Assembly (NCBI RefSeq): GCF_900113115.1 | Contig: NZ_FOOF01000009.1 | Location: forward strand, 233,293 to 297,292 | DNA from: Duganella sp. CF458 | GTDB lineage: Bacteria; Pseudomonadota; Gammaproteobacteria; Burkholderiales; Burkholderiaceae_D | Direction of reading: 5' to 3' | DNA length: 64,000 bases | Shown here: piece after piece, positions 43,144 to 51,568 of the stretch | Layout of the letters: every line of letters starts with the position of its first letter | How positions within the stretch are numbered: the first letter of the stretch is position 1 | The notes under the pieces: model-generated | Told to the model about the DNA's origin: nothing | The model's input: only the letters and a program-made list of their open reading frames with translations | Database searches by the model: none | Position numbers and translations under genes: made by a program

Positions 43144-44349
43144 ATGAACAAGCCCACGCATCACCATATGCAGACTGCGGTCTGCATCGTTGGCAATGGC
43201 GCCATTGCCAAGACGGCGGCCCTCGCGTTTGCCCAGGCGGGATTGAGTGTGACCTTGCTGGGGCCGCCTCCGGCGGCGGCGCGCCCGGACCAGGCAAGCT
43301 GGGATGTCCGCGTGTTCGCCCTCAACCACACTGCCCAGCGCCTGCTCGATTCGCTGAAGGTATGGGGCGCGATGGATCACTCGCGCATTGCCCCGGTCGA
43401 CGCCATGCTGGTGAACGGCGACGGCAACAAGGCCGGTGCGCTGAACTTCGACGCTTACGGCGCGCATACCGGCACCCTGTGCTGGATCGTGGAAGACCGC
43501 AACCTGAACCAGGCCCTGGATGCCGCCTTGCGTTTTGCGCAAAACGTGCATTTCGTGCATGGCAAGGCCGTCGCGCTGAAGCATGACGAGCCAGGCGCCG
43601 TGATCACCCTGGACGATGGCTCCCACCTCGGCGCCTCGCTGGTGGTGGGCGCCGACGGTGCCCAGTCCTGGGTGCGTGGCCAGTGCGATATCGGCCTCGA
43701 TTACCGTCCTTATAACCAGAGCGGCGTGGTGTCCAACTTTGCCTGTGAATTGCCGCATCACGGCGTCGCGCACCAGTGGTTCACCGGCGAGCAGGGGATC
43801 GTGGCCTTGCTGCCGCTGCCGGGCAAGCAGGTTTCGCTGGTGTGGTCGGCGCCGGACATGCTGGCCGATTCCCTGTGCCGCGAAGGCGCTACTGCACTGG
43901 CCGAACGGCTGGCGGCCTTGGCCCGGGAGAAGCTGGGGGCATTGACCCCGCTGCAGCCGGAAGTGGTCAAGGCCTTCCCGTTGCGGCTGATGCGGCCCCA
44001 TTCGATGGTGGCGCCGCGCGTGGCCCTGGTGGGCGATGCCGCCCACGTGGTGCACCCGCTGGCCGGCCATGGCATGAACCTGGGCTTCGGCGATGTCCAG
44101 GAACTGGTGAAAGCCGTGGCGGAGCGGGAAGAACACCGCTCCATCGGCGATGACCGCGTGCTGGCGCGCTACGCGCGTGCACGCAAGGAAGAAGTAAGCC
44201 TGATGCTGGCCACCACGGATGGCCTGGAGCGCCTGTTCGGCACCGATCTCGAACCGGTGCGCGCAGTGCGTAATTTCGGGCTAAACTTGCTGGATAAATT
44301 GCCGGGCGTAAAGCGCCGGCTGATTTCACATGCCCTCGGAAAGCTGTAA
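43144..44349 (+). CDS. UbiH/UbiF/COQ6-family FAD-dependent monooxygenase
   Basis: This 401-residue flavoprotein begins MNKPTHHHMQTAVCIVGNGA, with the dinucleotide-binding GNGAIAKTAALAFAQAG (about 18-34). It has the DG motif LVVGADGAQSWVRG (about 174-187) and the GD motif RVALVGDAAHVVHPLAGHGM (about 294-313). The family hydroxylates ubiquinone precursors. Which ring position this one modifies cannot be told from sequence by eye. It is followed 12 nt later by dsbC, a pairing I recall from Betaproteobacteria. ATG 43144 is preferred to an upstream frame that covers the promoter. Confidence 0.88.
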   Translation: MNKPTHHHMQTAVCIVGNGAIAKTAALAFAQAGLSVTLLGPPPAAARPDQASWDVRVFALNHTAQRLLDSLKVWGAMDHSRIAPVDAMLVNGDGNKAGALNFDAYGAHTGTLCWIVEDRNLNQALDAALRFAQNVHFVHGKAVALKHDEPGAVITLDDGSHLGASLVVGADGAQSWVRGQCDIGLDYRPYNQSGVVSNFACELPHHGVAHQWFTGEQGIVALLPLPGKQVSLVWSAPDMLADSLCREGATALAERLAALAREKLGALTPLQPEVVKAFPLRLMRPHSMVAPRVALVGDAAHVVHPLAGHGMNLGFGDVQELVKAVAEREEHRSIGDDRVLARYARARKEEVSLMLATTDGLERLFGTDLEPVRAVRNFGLNLLDKLPGVKRRLISHALGKL

Positions 44350-44361
44350 AGCGGAGACCCT

Positions 44362-45084
44362 ATGAAGATGAGTAAGCTGGTATTGGCGATGGCTTCGGTC
44401 ATGCTGATGTCCTGTGCGGATGCGCAGAACGCAAAAGAAGAAGCGCAACTGCGCAAAGCCCTGGCGGAACGCCTGAACGGCGTCAAGATCGACTCCGTCA
44501 AGAAGTCCCCGATCCCCGGGATGTATGAAGTCGCCATCGGCAACGAGGTACGCTATGCCGACCCGACCGGCCGCTACCTGGTGGAAGGCCATATCCTGGA
44601 CCTGCAGACCAAGACCGACCTGACCCAGGCGCGCATCGACGACCTGAACAAGATCAAGTTCGACGACCTGCCGTTCGAACTGGCGCTGAAGACCGTCAAG
44701 GGCAACGGCAAGCGCGTCATGGCGATTTTCGAAGATCCGAACTGCGGCTATTGCAAGCGCTTCCGCGCCACCACGCTGGCAAGTACGGACAACGTGACCG
44801 TGTACACTTTCCTGTACAACATCCTGTCGCAGGATTCGTTCACCAAATCGCAGAATATCTGGTGCGCGGCCGATCGCAACAAGGCCTGGGATGACTGGAT
44901 GTTGAACGGCAAAGCAGCGCCGGCGGCACCGAATGGCTGCACCTCGCCGAACGAAAAAGTACTGGCCCTTGGCCAGAAAATGAGCATCAACGGCACCCCG
45001 GCGATCTTCTTCGCCGATGGCAGCCGCATTGCAGGAGCAGTTGACCAGCGTGCGCTGGAAGCAAAGTTCGCCACTATCAAGTAA
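44362..45084 (+). CDS. dsbC: thiol:disulfide interchange protein DsbC
   Basis: This 240-residue periplasmic protein has a signal sequence (LAMASVMLMSCADAQN). An N-terminal dimerisation domain (LAERLNGVKIDSVKKSPIPG, about 34-53) is followed by a thioredoxin domain with the redox motif CGYC at 128-131 (FEDPNCGYCKRF). The two downstream structural cysteines (NIWCAAD and NGCTSP) and cis-Pro segment INGTPAIFFADG are kept. DsbC isomerises wrong disulfides and is kept reduced by DsbD (not in window). The AC at LMSCAD resembles a lipobox, but the family is soluble, so I treat it as an ordinary signal peptide. Confidence 0.93.
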   Translation: MKMSKLVLAMASVMLMSCADAQNAKEEAQLRKALAERLNGVKIDSVKKSPIPGMYEVAIGNEVRYADPTGRYLVEGHILDLQTKTDLTQARIDDLNKIKFDDLPFELALKTVKGNGKRVMAIFEDPNCGYCKRFRATTLASTDNVTVYTFLYNILSQDSFTKSQNIWCAADRNKAWDDWMLNGKAAPAAPNGCTSPNEKVLALGQKMSINGTPAIFFADGSRIAGAVDQRALEAKFATIK

Positions 45085-45091
45085 AAAATGC

Positions 45092-45142
45092 GGGTTCAGG
45101 TCCAACCGCCGGACCTCCGGTCCGATTGTCGGAGCTGACCCC
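45092..45142. repeat. degenerate palindromic repeat related to the 78-bp element
   Basis: The arms 45092-45115 and 45119-45142 are inverted copies matching at 18 of 24 positions around TCC. The right arm TCCGATTGTCGGAGCTGACC closely matches TCCGATTGCCAGAGCTGACC in the 29847-29924 palindrome. It lies between dsbC and the iorA-like gene and probably forms an RNA hairpin. Confidence 0.7.
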
Positions 45143-45165
45143 GAAAACTTCATTAGGGAGCTGGC

Positions 45166-45624
45166 ATGGTCACATTGAACATCAACGGGCGCGACGTGCA
45201 AGTCGACGCCGACCCTTCTACGCCCATACTGTGGGCCTTGCGCGATAACCTCAATATGACCGGCACCAAGTTTGGCTGCGGCATGGCCATGTGCGGTGCG
45301 TGCACGGTGCACCTGGAAGGGCAGGCGATCCGCTCCTGCGTGACGCCGATTTCGGCGGCGGTGGGACAGAAGATCAGCACCATCGAAGCCATGTCCGCCG
45401 ACAAGGTGGGCAAGGCGGTGCAGGATGCCTGGGTCAAGCATGATGTGCCGCAATGTGGCTACTGCCAAAGCGGCCAGGTGATGAGCGCCACGGCCCTGCT
45501 GCGGATGAACAAGGCGCCGACTGATAGCGATATCGACAACGCCATGTCGGGCAATATCTGCCGCTGTGGCACCTATCAACGGATCCGCGCCGCCATCAAG
45601 GACGCCGCGAAGTCCATCGCTTAA
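45166..45624 (+). CDS. (2Fe-2S) small subunit of molybdenum hydroxylase (IorA-like)
   Basis: This 152-residue protein ([20 protein letters not shown]) has a plant-type [2Fe-2S] domain ([21 protein letters not shown], about 40-60). It is followed by the four-helix [2Fe-2S] domain ([18 protein letters not shown], about 98-115, and [16 protein letters not shown]). This is the electron-transfer subunit of xanthine-oxidase-family enzymes, closest in layout to the isoquinoline 1-oxidoreductase alpha subunit. The large subunit gene begins 12 nt later. The ribosome site TAGGGAG lies before ATG 45166. Confidence 0.93.
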   Translation: MVTLNINGRDVQVDADPSTPILWALRDNLNMTGTKFGCGMAMCGACTVHLEGQAIRSCVTPISAAVGQKISTIEAMSADKVGKAVQDAWVKHDVPQCGYCQSGQVMSATALLRMNKAPTDSDIDNAMSGNICRCGTYQRIRAAIKDAAKSIA

Positions 45625-45635
45625 GGGAGGCCGCC

Positions 45636-47840
45636 ATGCGCAAAGAATGGTTCATGGCAGCTCAAGCGGACGGCGTAGCAACTGAAGGTGTTTCGCGCCG
45701 TACTTTCCTGAAGGCCGGTAGCGGCCTGGTTCTCGGCTTCTACGTGGCCAGCGGCGGCGGGCGCTTTGCCCGTGCGCTGGCTGCCGACGCGCCGGCCAAG
45801 CCGCCGGTGGCGCCCAACGCCTTCCTGCATATCGCCCCCGACAACACCGTCACCATCCAGGTCAACCGGCTCGAGTTCGGCCAGGGCGTGCACACGGCGC
45901 TGCCGATGCTGATTGCCGAAGAACTGGATGCGGACTGGTCGCAGGTGCGTTCTTCATTGGCGCCGGCCGGCGACCCCTATAAAGATCCCAACTTCGGCAT
46001 CCAGATGACGGGTGGCTCCACCGCCGTCAAGCACTCCTGGCAGCAGCATCGCGAAATCGGCGCGCGCGCGCGCGCCATGCTGGTTGCTGCGGCGGCCGAG
46101 CAGTGGAAGGTGCCCGCATCGCAGGTGCGCGCTGCGAAAGGCATGCTGACCGGTCCATCGGGCCAGAGCGCGACGTACGGTGCCATGGCCGATGCGGCGA
46201 TGAAGCAACCGGTGCCGACGGAAGTCAAGCTGAAAGACCAGAAGGACTTCACCATCATCGGCAAGCCGACACCGCGCCTCGATGCACGCGCCAAGTCGAC
46301 CGGTACCCAGCAATTCGGCATGGACTTCAAGCCGGAAGGCACCAAGGTTGCGGTGGTGGCGCGTCCGCCTGTCTTCGGCGGCAAGGTGAAGAAGTTCGAT
46401 GCCTCCAAGGCCAAGGCGATCCCGGGCGTGATCGATGTCATCAAGGTCGATACCGACCGGGGCGGCAACGGCCTGGCCGTGGTGGCGAACGGCTACTGGC
46501 CTGCCAAGCAGGGGCGCGAAGCCCTGGTGGTCGAATGGGACACCGAGGGACTGGAGAAAATCAGCAGCAAGAAGCAGATCGCGGAGTACAAGGCGCTGGC
46601 GAAGAAGGCCGGCACGCCGGTGAAAAAGGCCGATGTCGCGGCCATCGCCAAGGCACCCAGGAAAATCAGCGCCACCTACGAATTCCCCTACCTGGCCCAC
46701 GCTCCAATGGAGCCGCTGAACTGCGTGGTGGACCTGAAGGGCGACTCCTGCACCATCTGGGCAGGTAGCCAGTTCCAGACGCTGGACGCGGTAGCCGCCG
46801 CCAAGGCAGCCGGCCTGGCGCCGGACAAGGTCACCTTGAACACCATGATGGCCGGTGGCGGTTTCGGCCGGCGCGCGGTACCGACTTCCGATTACATCGT
46901 GGAAGCGGTAAGCGTGGCCAAAGCCTGGGGCAGAGGGCCGGTCAAGCTGATCTGGAGCCGCGAGGACGACATCAAGGGCGGTTACTACCGTCCGTCCCAC
47001 GTGCACCAGGCCGACATCGGCTTTGACGCCAAGGGCAATATCGTAGGCTGGAACCATGTGATCGTTGGCCAGTCCATCATCACCGGCACGCCGTTCGAGC
47101 CGATGATGGTGAAGGAGGGCGTCGATGCGACCATGGTGGAAGGCATGGGCGACCCGTACTCGGTGCCGATGAACCTGAGCGTGCATAACGTGAAGGCCAA
47201 TGTGCCGGTGCTGTGGTGGCGCTCGGTGGGCTCGACCCACACCGCATTCGTGATGGAGACGCTGATCGACGAAGCGGCCCACGTGGCCAGGATGGACCCG
47301 GTGGAATACCGCCGCAAGCTGATCGATCCAAAGCATGCGCGCCAGTTGGCTGCGCTGAACCTGGCGGTGGAGAAGTCGGGCTACGGCAAGGCCAAGCTGC
47401 CGAAAGGCCAGGCCTGGGGCGTGGCGCTGCACGAATCGTTCGAAACTTCCGTGGCCTACGTGGTGGTGGCGTCGATCAGGAATGGCCAGCCCAAGGTGCA
47501 CAAGGTGACCGCCGGCGTGCATTGCAACCTGCCGGTGAACCCGATGACCATCGAAGCGCAGGTGCAGGGCGCTGCGCTGATGGGGCTGGGCACCACCTTG
47601 CCTGGGGCAGCGATCACGCTGAAGGATGGCGTGGTTGAACAGAGCAATTTCAACGACTACGCGGTAGCGCGCATGACGGACATGCCGGTGGTGGAGGTAT
47701 TCACCGTGGCATCGACCGACAACCCGACCGGCATGGGCGAGCCGGGCTTGCCTCCGCTGGCGCCGGCCCTGGCCAACGCAGTGTTCAAGCTGACCGGCAA
47801 ACGGGTGCGCAAGCTGCCGTTCGACCTGGCCAAGGCCTAA
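45636..47840 (+). CDS. molybdopterin-binding large subunit of molybdenum hydroxylase (IorB-like)
   Basis: This 734-residue protein carries a Tat signal (SRRTFLKAGSGLVLGFYV, from residue 20), so the folded enzyme is probably exported with its small subunit. The molybdenum-cofactor domains are recognisable from VNRLEFGQGVHTALPMLIAE (about 69-88), MTGGSTAVKHSW, MAGGGFGRRAVP (about 405-416), and the Glu-containing GMGEPGLPPLAPALANAVF near 700 that supplies the active-site glutamate. The arrangement is the IorB/aldehyde-dehydrogenase branch without an FAD subunit, so electrons should go to a cytochrome or quinone. The substrate (N-heterocycle or aldehyde) is unknown. Confidence 0.9.
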   Translation: MRKEWFMAAQADGVATEGVSRRTFLKAGSGLVLGFYVASGGGRFARALAADAPAKPPVAPNAFLHIAPDNTVTIQVNRLEFGQGVHTALPMLIAEELDADWSQVRSSLAPAGDPYKDPNFGIQMTGGSTAVKHSWQQHREIGARARAMLVAAAAEQWKVPASQVRAAKGMLTGPSGQSATYGAMADAAMKQPVPTEVKLKDQKDFTIIGKPTPRLDARAKSTGTQQFGMDFKPEGTKVAVVARPPVFGGKVKKFDASKAKAIPGVIDVIKVDTDRGGNGLAVVANGYWPAKQGREALVVEWDTEGLEKISSKKQIAEYKALAKKAGTPVKKADVAAIAKAPRKISATYEFPYLAHAPMEPLNCVVDLKGDSCTIWAGSQFQTLDAVAAAKAAGLAPDKVTLNTMMAGGGFGRRAVPTSDYIVEAVSVAKAWGRGPVKLIWSREDDIKGGYYRPSHVHQADIGFDAKGNIVGWNHVIVGQSIITGTPFEPMMVKEGVDATMVEGMGDPYSVPMNLSVHNVKANVPVLWWRSVGSTHTAFVMETLIDEAAHVARMDPVEYRRKLIDPKHARQLAALNLAVEKSGYGKAKLPKGQAWGVALHESFETSVAYVVVASIRNGQPKVHKVTAGVHCNLPVNPMTIEAQVQGAALMGLGTTLPGAAITLKDGVVEQSNFNDYAVARMTDMPVVEVFTVASTDNPTGMGEPGLPPLAPALANAVFKLTGKRVRKLPFDLAKA

Positions 47841-47854
47841 GGCAGGCATCCCGC

Positions 47855-48505
47855 GTGGCCACCCTCGCCGCCGCCCATGCGCCTGCCGAAGTTGCGGGCG
47901 CCGGCGCCGTTGAGGGCGGCACGGTCACCGGCATCCTGCTGGCGGCGGGCCGAGGCAGCCGTTTCGACCCGACGGGCGAGCGCTATAAGCTGCTGCAGGC
48001 GTTGGCTAATGGTGAACCGGTGGTCGTTGCCAGCGCCCGCGCCTTGCTGGCCGCTGTGCCGCACGTCATCGCGGTGGTCCGGCCGGAAGACGCGGCCACG
48101 GCAATGCTTTTAAGCGGCCTCGGTTGCGAGGTTGTCGCTTGCGCCAACGCGGGCGAGGGCATGGCGGCTTCGCTGGTGTGCGGCGTCCAGCATGCGCGCG
48201 ACTCCAACGGCTGGCTGATTGCGCTGGCCGACATGCCGTATGTGCTGCCAGCCACGATGGCTGCGCTGGCGCAGGCGGTCGGGCCGGCCGCCGGCGGTGC
48301 GCACGCTACCCAGATCGCGGCGCCGGTACACCAGGGCCAGCGCGGCAACCCGGTCGCCTTTGGCCGCATCCACCTGCAAGCCCTGCTGGCGCTGGCCGGC
48401 GACCAGGGCGCCCGCAGCATTTTGAAGAACAACCCGGTTAACGAACTGACGGTGGACGATCCCGGCATCCTGCAGGACATCGACACGCCGTCCGACATCC
48501 AATGA
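47855..48505 (+). CDS. MocA-like molybdenum cofactor cytidylyltransferase / NTP transferase
   Basis: This 216-residue protein is a nucleotidyltransferase with GILLAAGRGSRFDPTGERYK (about 26-45, the NTP-binding loop), LIALADMPYVLPATM (about 121-135) and QGQRGNPVAFGR (about 152-163). MocA makes the molybdopterin cytosine dinucleotide form of the cofactor that xanthine-oxidase-type enzymes such as the preceding IorB-like protein need. The start is GTG 47855, 14 nt after the large-subunit gene; its stop overlaps the M61 start by ATGA. This gene order argues it serves that enzyme. Confidence 0.85.
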   Translation: MATLAAAHAPAEVAGAGAVEGGTVTGILLAAGRGSRFDPTGERYKLLQALANGEPVVVASARALLAAVPHVIAVVRPEDAATAMLLSGLGCEVVACANAGEGMAASLVCGVQHARDSNGWLIALADMPYVLPATMAALAQAVGPAAGGAHATQIAAPVHQGQRGNPVAFGRIHLQALLALAGDQGARSILKNNPVNELTVDDPGILQDIDTPSDIQ

Positions 48506-50289
48506 AAAACAAAAAAATCAGCTACAGCATCGCCGCCCAAGACCCGGCAACCCATATGTTCCAGGTCACCATGACCATTGAAGCGCCGGCGCCGGAAGGC
48601 CAGGTGCTGGTGTTGCCGGCCTGGATCCCGGGCAGTTACATGATCCGCGAATTCTCGCGCAACATCGTGCAGATCCGCGCCGAGGCGAGCGGCCAGGCGA
48701 TTGGATTGAGCAAGCTCGACAAGCACTCCTGGCAAGCCGCGCCGTGCAAGGGCAAGCTCACCGTGCATTACGAAGTCTACGCCTGGGACCTGTCGGTGCG
48801 CGCCGCCCACCTGGACCAGACCCACGGCTTCTTCAACGGCACCAGCGTGTTCCTGCGTGCGGTCGGCCAGGAAGACGAACCGCATGTCGTCGATATCCAG
48901 CGCCCCGGCCACGAGGCAGCGGCCAAGTGGCGCGTCGCCACCGCACTGAAGGAACTGAAGGCCAAGCGCTACGGCTTCGGCACCTACATCGCGCAGGACT
49001 ACGATGAATTGATCGATAGTCCGGTCGAAATGGGTTCGTTTGACATGGCCAGTTTCAAGGCACTGGGCGTGCAGCACGACGTGGTGTTCACCGGCCGCGT
49101 GCCCAACCTCGACCTCGCCCGCGTCTGTGCCGACCTGAAACAGATCTGCGAAACGCAAATCGCCTTCTTCGAGCCGCGCACGAAAAAAGCGCCGATGGAC
49201 CGTTATGTCTTCATGACGATGGTGGTGGGCGACGGCTACGGCGGCCTGGAACATCGCGCCTCCACGGCGCTGTTCTGTTCCCGCGCCGACCTGCCGACCA
49301 CCGCGCAGAAAGGCAAGGAGCCGAGCGAAGGCTATATGAAGTTCCTCGGCCTGTGCAGCCACGAGTACTTCCACACCTGGAACGTCAAGCGCATCAAGCC
49401 CGCGGTATTTGCGCCGTACGATTACCAGGTGGAGAACTACACCCCGCTGCTTTGGCTGTTCGAAGGCTTTACCAGCTACTACGACGACCTGATGCTGGTA
49501 CGCGCCGGCCTGTTGTCGGAAGAGGGCTATTTCAAGATGCTGGGCAAGACCGTCGGCGCCGTGCTGCGCGGCAGCGGCCGCACCAAGCAAAGCGTGGCCG
49601 ATTCCAGTTTCGATGCCTGGGGCAAGTACTATCGCCAGGACGAGAACTCGCCGAACGCCGTCGTCAGCTACTACGCCAAGGGCTCGCTGATCGGCCTGGG
49701 CCTGGACCTGACGATTCGCGCCAAGACCAATGGCAAGCGTTCGCTCGACGACATCATGCGCGCGCTGTGGCAGAAGTTCGGCCGCGACTTCTACAACGGC
49801 AAACCGCGCGGCGTGACGCCGGAAGAAGTGGAAGCGCTGTTCGACAGCGTGGCCGGCTTCAAGCTGAAGACCTTCTTCGACAAGTACATCCGTGGCACCG
49901 ACGACGTGCCGCTGGCCAAGCTGCTGCCGCAGTTCGGCGTCGGCTACAAGGACGAACGCAAGGCGTCCAAGCCCAGCCTGGATGTGAATATCGGCCGCGA
50001 TGGCGCCGACTGCAAGCTGAGTGCGGTGCATGACGGTGGCGCCGCACAGAATGCGGGCCTGTCGGCCAATGACCTGCTGGTGGCAATCGATGGCCTGCGC
50101 GTCAGCGGCAACCCGTCCAATCTGGACGGCCTGCTGTCACGCTACAAGGTCGGCGAAACCGTGCGGGTGCACGCCTTCCGCCGCGACGAGTTGATGACGT
50201 TCGACGTGGTATTGCAAGGCGACCGCGTGCCGGGTATCAGTATCGCGGTGGAACAGCAGAAAACCAGCCTGCGCCGGCCGACCGCATGA
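48502..50289 (+). CDS. M61-family glycyl aminopeptidase with C-terminal PDZ domain
   Basis: This 595-residue protein starts MKNKKISYSIAAQDPATHMF and has no signal peptide. It has an N-terminal beta domain (PAWIPGSYMIREFSRNI, about 33-49) and the catalytic gluzincin core with HEYFH (287-291) and the downstream Glu in FEGFTSYYDDL. A PDZ domain occupies about 495-585 (VHDGGAAQNAGLSANDLLVA). The family cleaves N-terminal Gly or Ala in known members. The 4-nt overlap with the mocA-like gene shows co-transcription, although no metabolic link is evident. Confidence 0.92.
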   Translation: MKNKKISYSIAAQDPATHMFQVTMTIEAPAPEGQVLVLPAWIPGSYMIREFSRNIVQIRAEASGQAIGLSKLDKHSWQAAPCKGKLTVHYEVYAWDLSVRAAHLDQTHGFFNGTSVFLRAVGQEDEPHVVDIQRPGHEAAAKWRVATALKELKAKRYGFGTYIAQDYDELIDSPVEMGSFDMASFKALGVQHDVVFTGRVPNLDLARVCADLKQICETQIAFFEPRTKKAPMDRYVFMTMVVGDGYGGLEHRASTALFCSRADLPTTAQKGKEPSEGYMKFLGLCSHEYFHTWNVKRIKPAVFAPYDYQVENYTPLLWLFEGFTSYYDDLMLVRAGLLSEEGYFKMLGKTVGAVLRGSGRTKQSVADSSFDAWGKYYRQDENSPNAVVSYYAKGSLIGLGLDLTIRAKTNGKRSLDDIMRALWQKFGRDFYNGKPRGVTPEEVEALFDSVAGFKLKTFFDKYIRGTDDVPLAKLLPQFGVGYKDERKASKPSLDVNIGRDGADCKLSAVHDGGAAQNAGLSANDLLVAIDGLRVSGNPSNLDGLLSRYKVGETVRVHAFRRDELMTFDVVLQGDRVPGISIAVEQQKTSLRRPTA

Positions 50290-50296
50290 CGTAGCC

Positions 50297-51466
50297 GTGA
50301 AATTCGCGCTGGACCCGTTCACCATCCTGTTCACCACCACGCTGACGTGCGCGGTGCTGGCGGTAGCCATGTATTCCATGCATGTGAGCTTCCGGCGCGA
50401 GGTGGCAGGCGTCGGCCACTGGGCCTGCGGCCTGCTGTGCATGGTGGGCGCAGGCGGCTTGTTCCTATCGCGTGGGCTGCTGCCCGACGAACTGGCGCTG
50501 CCTGCGGCAAATACCTGCCTGATGTGGGGTATCGGCCTGTCGATGGTAGGCACGCGGCGTTTTTTCGGCGAGCCGCCGGGATGGACGGTTTTCCATGCCG
50601 TGTGGCTGCTGGAGCTGACGGCCATCCTGTGGTGGTTGCTGGCCGAGCCCAACTTCCCGCGTCGCGCCGCGGCGTTCAGCTTTCTGGTCGCGGTGTTCTA
50701 TATCGATCAACTGCGGCTGGTCTGGCGCCATCGCACGCCGCATTTTACGAGCTGGTTCTTCGGCATCCTGTTGGCGTTGCAGGTACTGAATGTACTGACG
50801 CGCGGCGTGGCGGCCATGTTCATCAGTGGCGCGGTGGCGGACCTGATGCAGCGTAGCCCCCTGGTCAATGTCTACCTGGCACTGGCCAACTTCATGGCCC
50901 TGCTGATGACGGTAGCCTTCCTGATGCTGGCCACGCGCAAGCTGCAGAAAATCCTGGAGCAGCGCTCCACGCACGATCCGCTGACCGGCGTTCTGAACCG
51001 CCGTGGTTTCCTGCAATGTTTCAGCGGCGTGCGGGCGCGCCGCCAGCGCCACGTTGCGCCCCTGTCGTTGATGGCGATCGACCTCGACCTGTTCAAGGCC
51101 ATCAACGACCAGCACGGACACGCGCAGGGCGACAAGGTGCTGGTGCACGTCGCAGCAGTGATGATGCGCTCGGTACGCCAGTGTGATTTCGTGGCGCGCT
51201 TCGGCGGCGAGGAGTTCGTGGTGCTGTTGCCGGAGACCGCACTGCCGCATGCGCAGCAGCTGGCGCTGCGCATCCAGTCGCTGTTGCACGAATGCCGGCA
51301 GCCTGGCCTGCCGCATTGCACGATCAGCATCGGTATTGCGTGCCAAGAAACAACAGCCGAGTCTCTTGACAGCTTGCTATCACGCGCCGACGCCGCCCTG
51401 TACCGCGCCAAGGAAAACGGCCGCAACTGCACTGAAATCGCGGCCCCTACACCTTTGGCGGCGTAA
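50297..51466 (+). CDS. membrane-bound diguanylate cyclase (GGDEF)
   Basis: This 389-residue protein has an N-terminal membrane part with about six or seven hydrophobic helices (5-220). A GGDEF domain follows: STHDPLTGVLNRRGFLQ (about 223-240), the active-site GGEEF at 303-307, and the inhibitory I-site RQCD at 294-297, exactly five residues before it. It should make cyclic di-GMP and be product-inhibited. The helices form a sensor region of no family I can name. The start is GTG 50297, 7 nt after the M61 gene, so it is probably the operon's last gene. Confidence 0.92.
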   Translation: MKFALDPFTILFTTTLTCAVLAVAMYSMHVSFRREVAGVGHWACGLLCMVGAGGLFLSRGLLPDELALPAANTCLMWGIGLSMVGTRRFFGEPPGWTVFHAVWLLELTAILWWLLAEPNFPRRAAAFSFLVAVFYIDQLRLVWRHRTPHFTSWFFGILLALQVLNVLTRGVAAMFISGAVADLMQRSPLVNVYLALANFMALLMTVAFLMLATRKLQKILEQRSTHDPLTGVLNRRGFLQCFSGVRARRQRHVAPLSLMAIDLDLFKAINDQHGHAQGDKVLVHVAAVMMRSVRQCDFVARFGGEEFVVLLPETALPHAQQLALRIQSLLHECRQPGLPHCTISIGIACQETTAESLDSLLSRADAALYRAKENGRNCTEIAAPTPLAA

Positions 51467-51568
51467 CTGGCGCCGCGTTGAAGGCTGTCGTTTTCATGCC
51501 GCACGGACTATTATTTTGCTCGCCGGTAATTTACCATCACTCATTACGAGTTTGGCTACGATTAATTT

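Noticed and set aside
45954..47849. 631-codon minus-strand frame opposite the IorB-like gene
   Set aside because: It is Arg/His-rich shadow sequence; the molybdenum-cofactor motifs and Tat signal are on the plus strand.
47983..50031. 682-codon minus-strand frame opposite mocA and the M61 gene
   Set aside because: It spans two real genes on the other strand and shows no motif.
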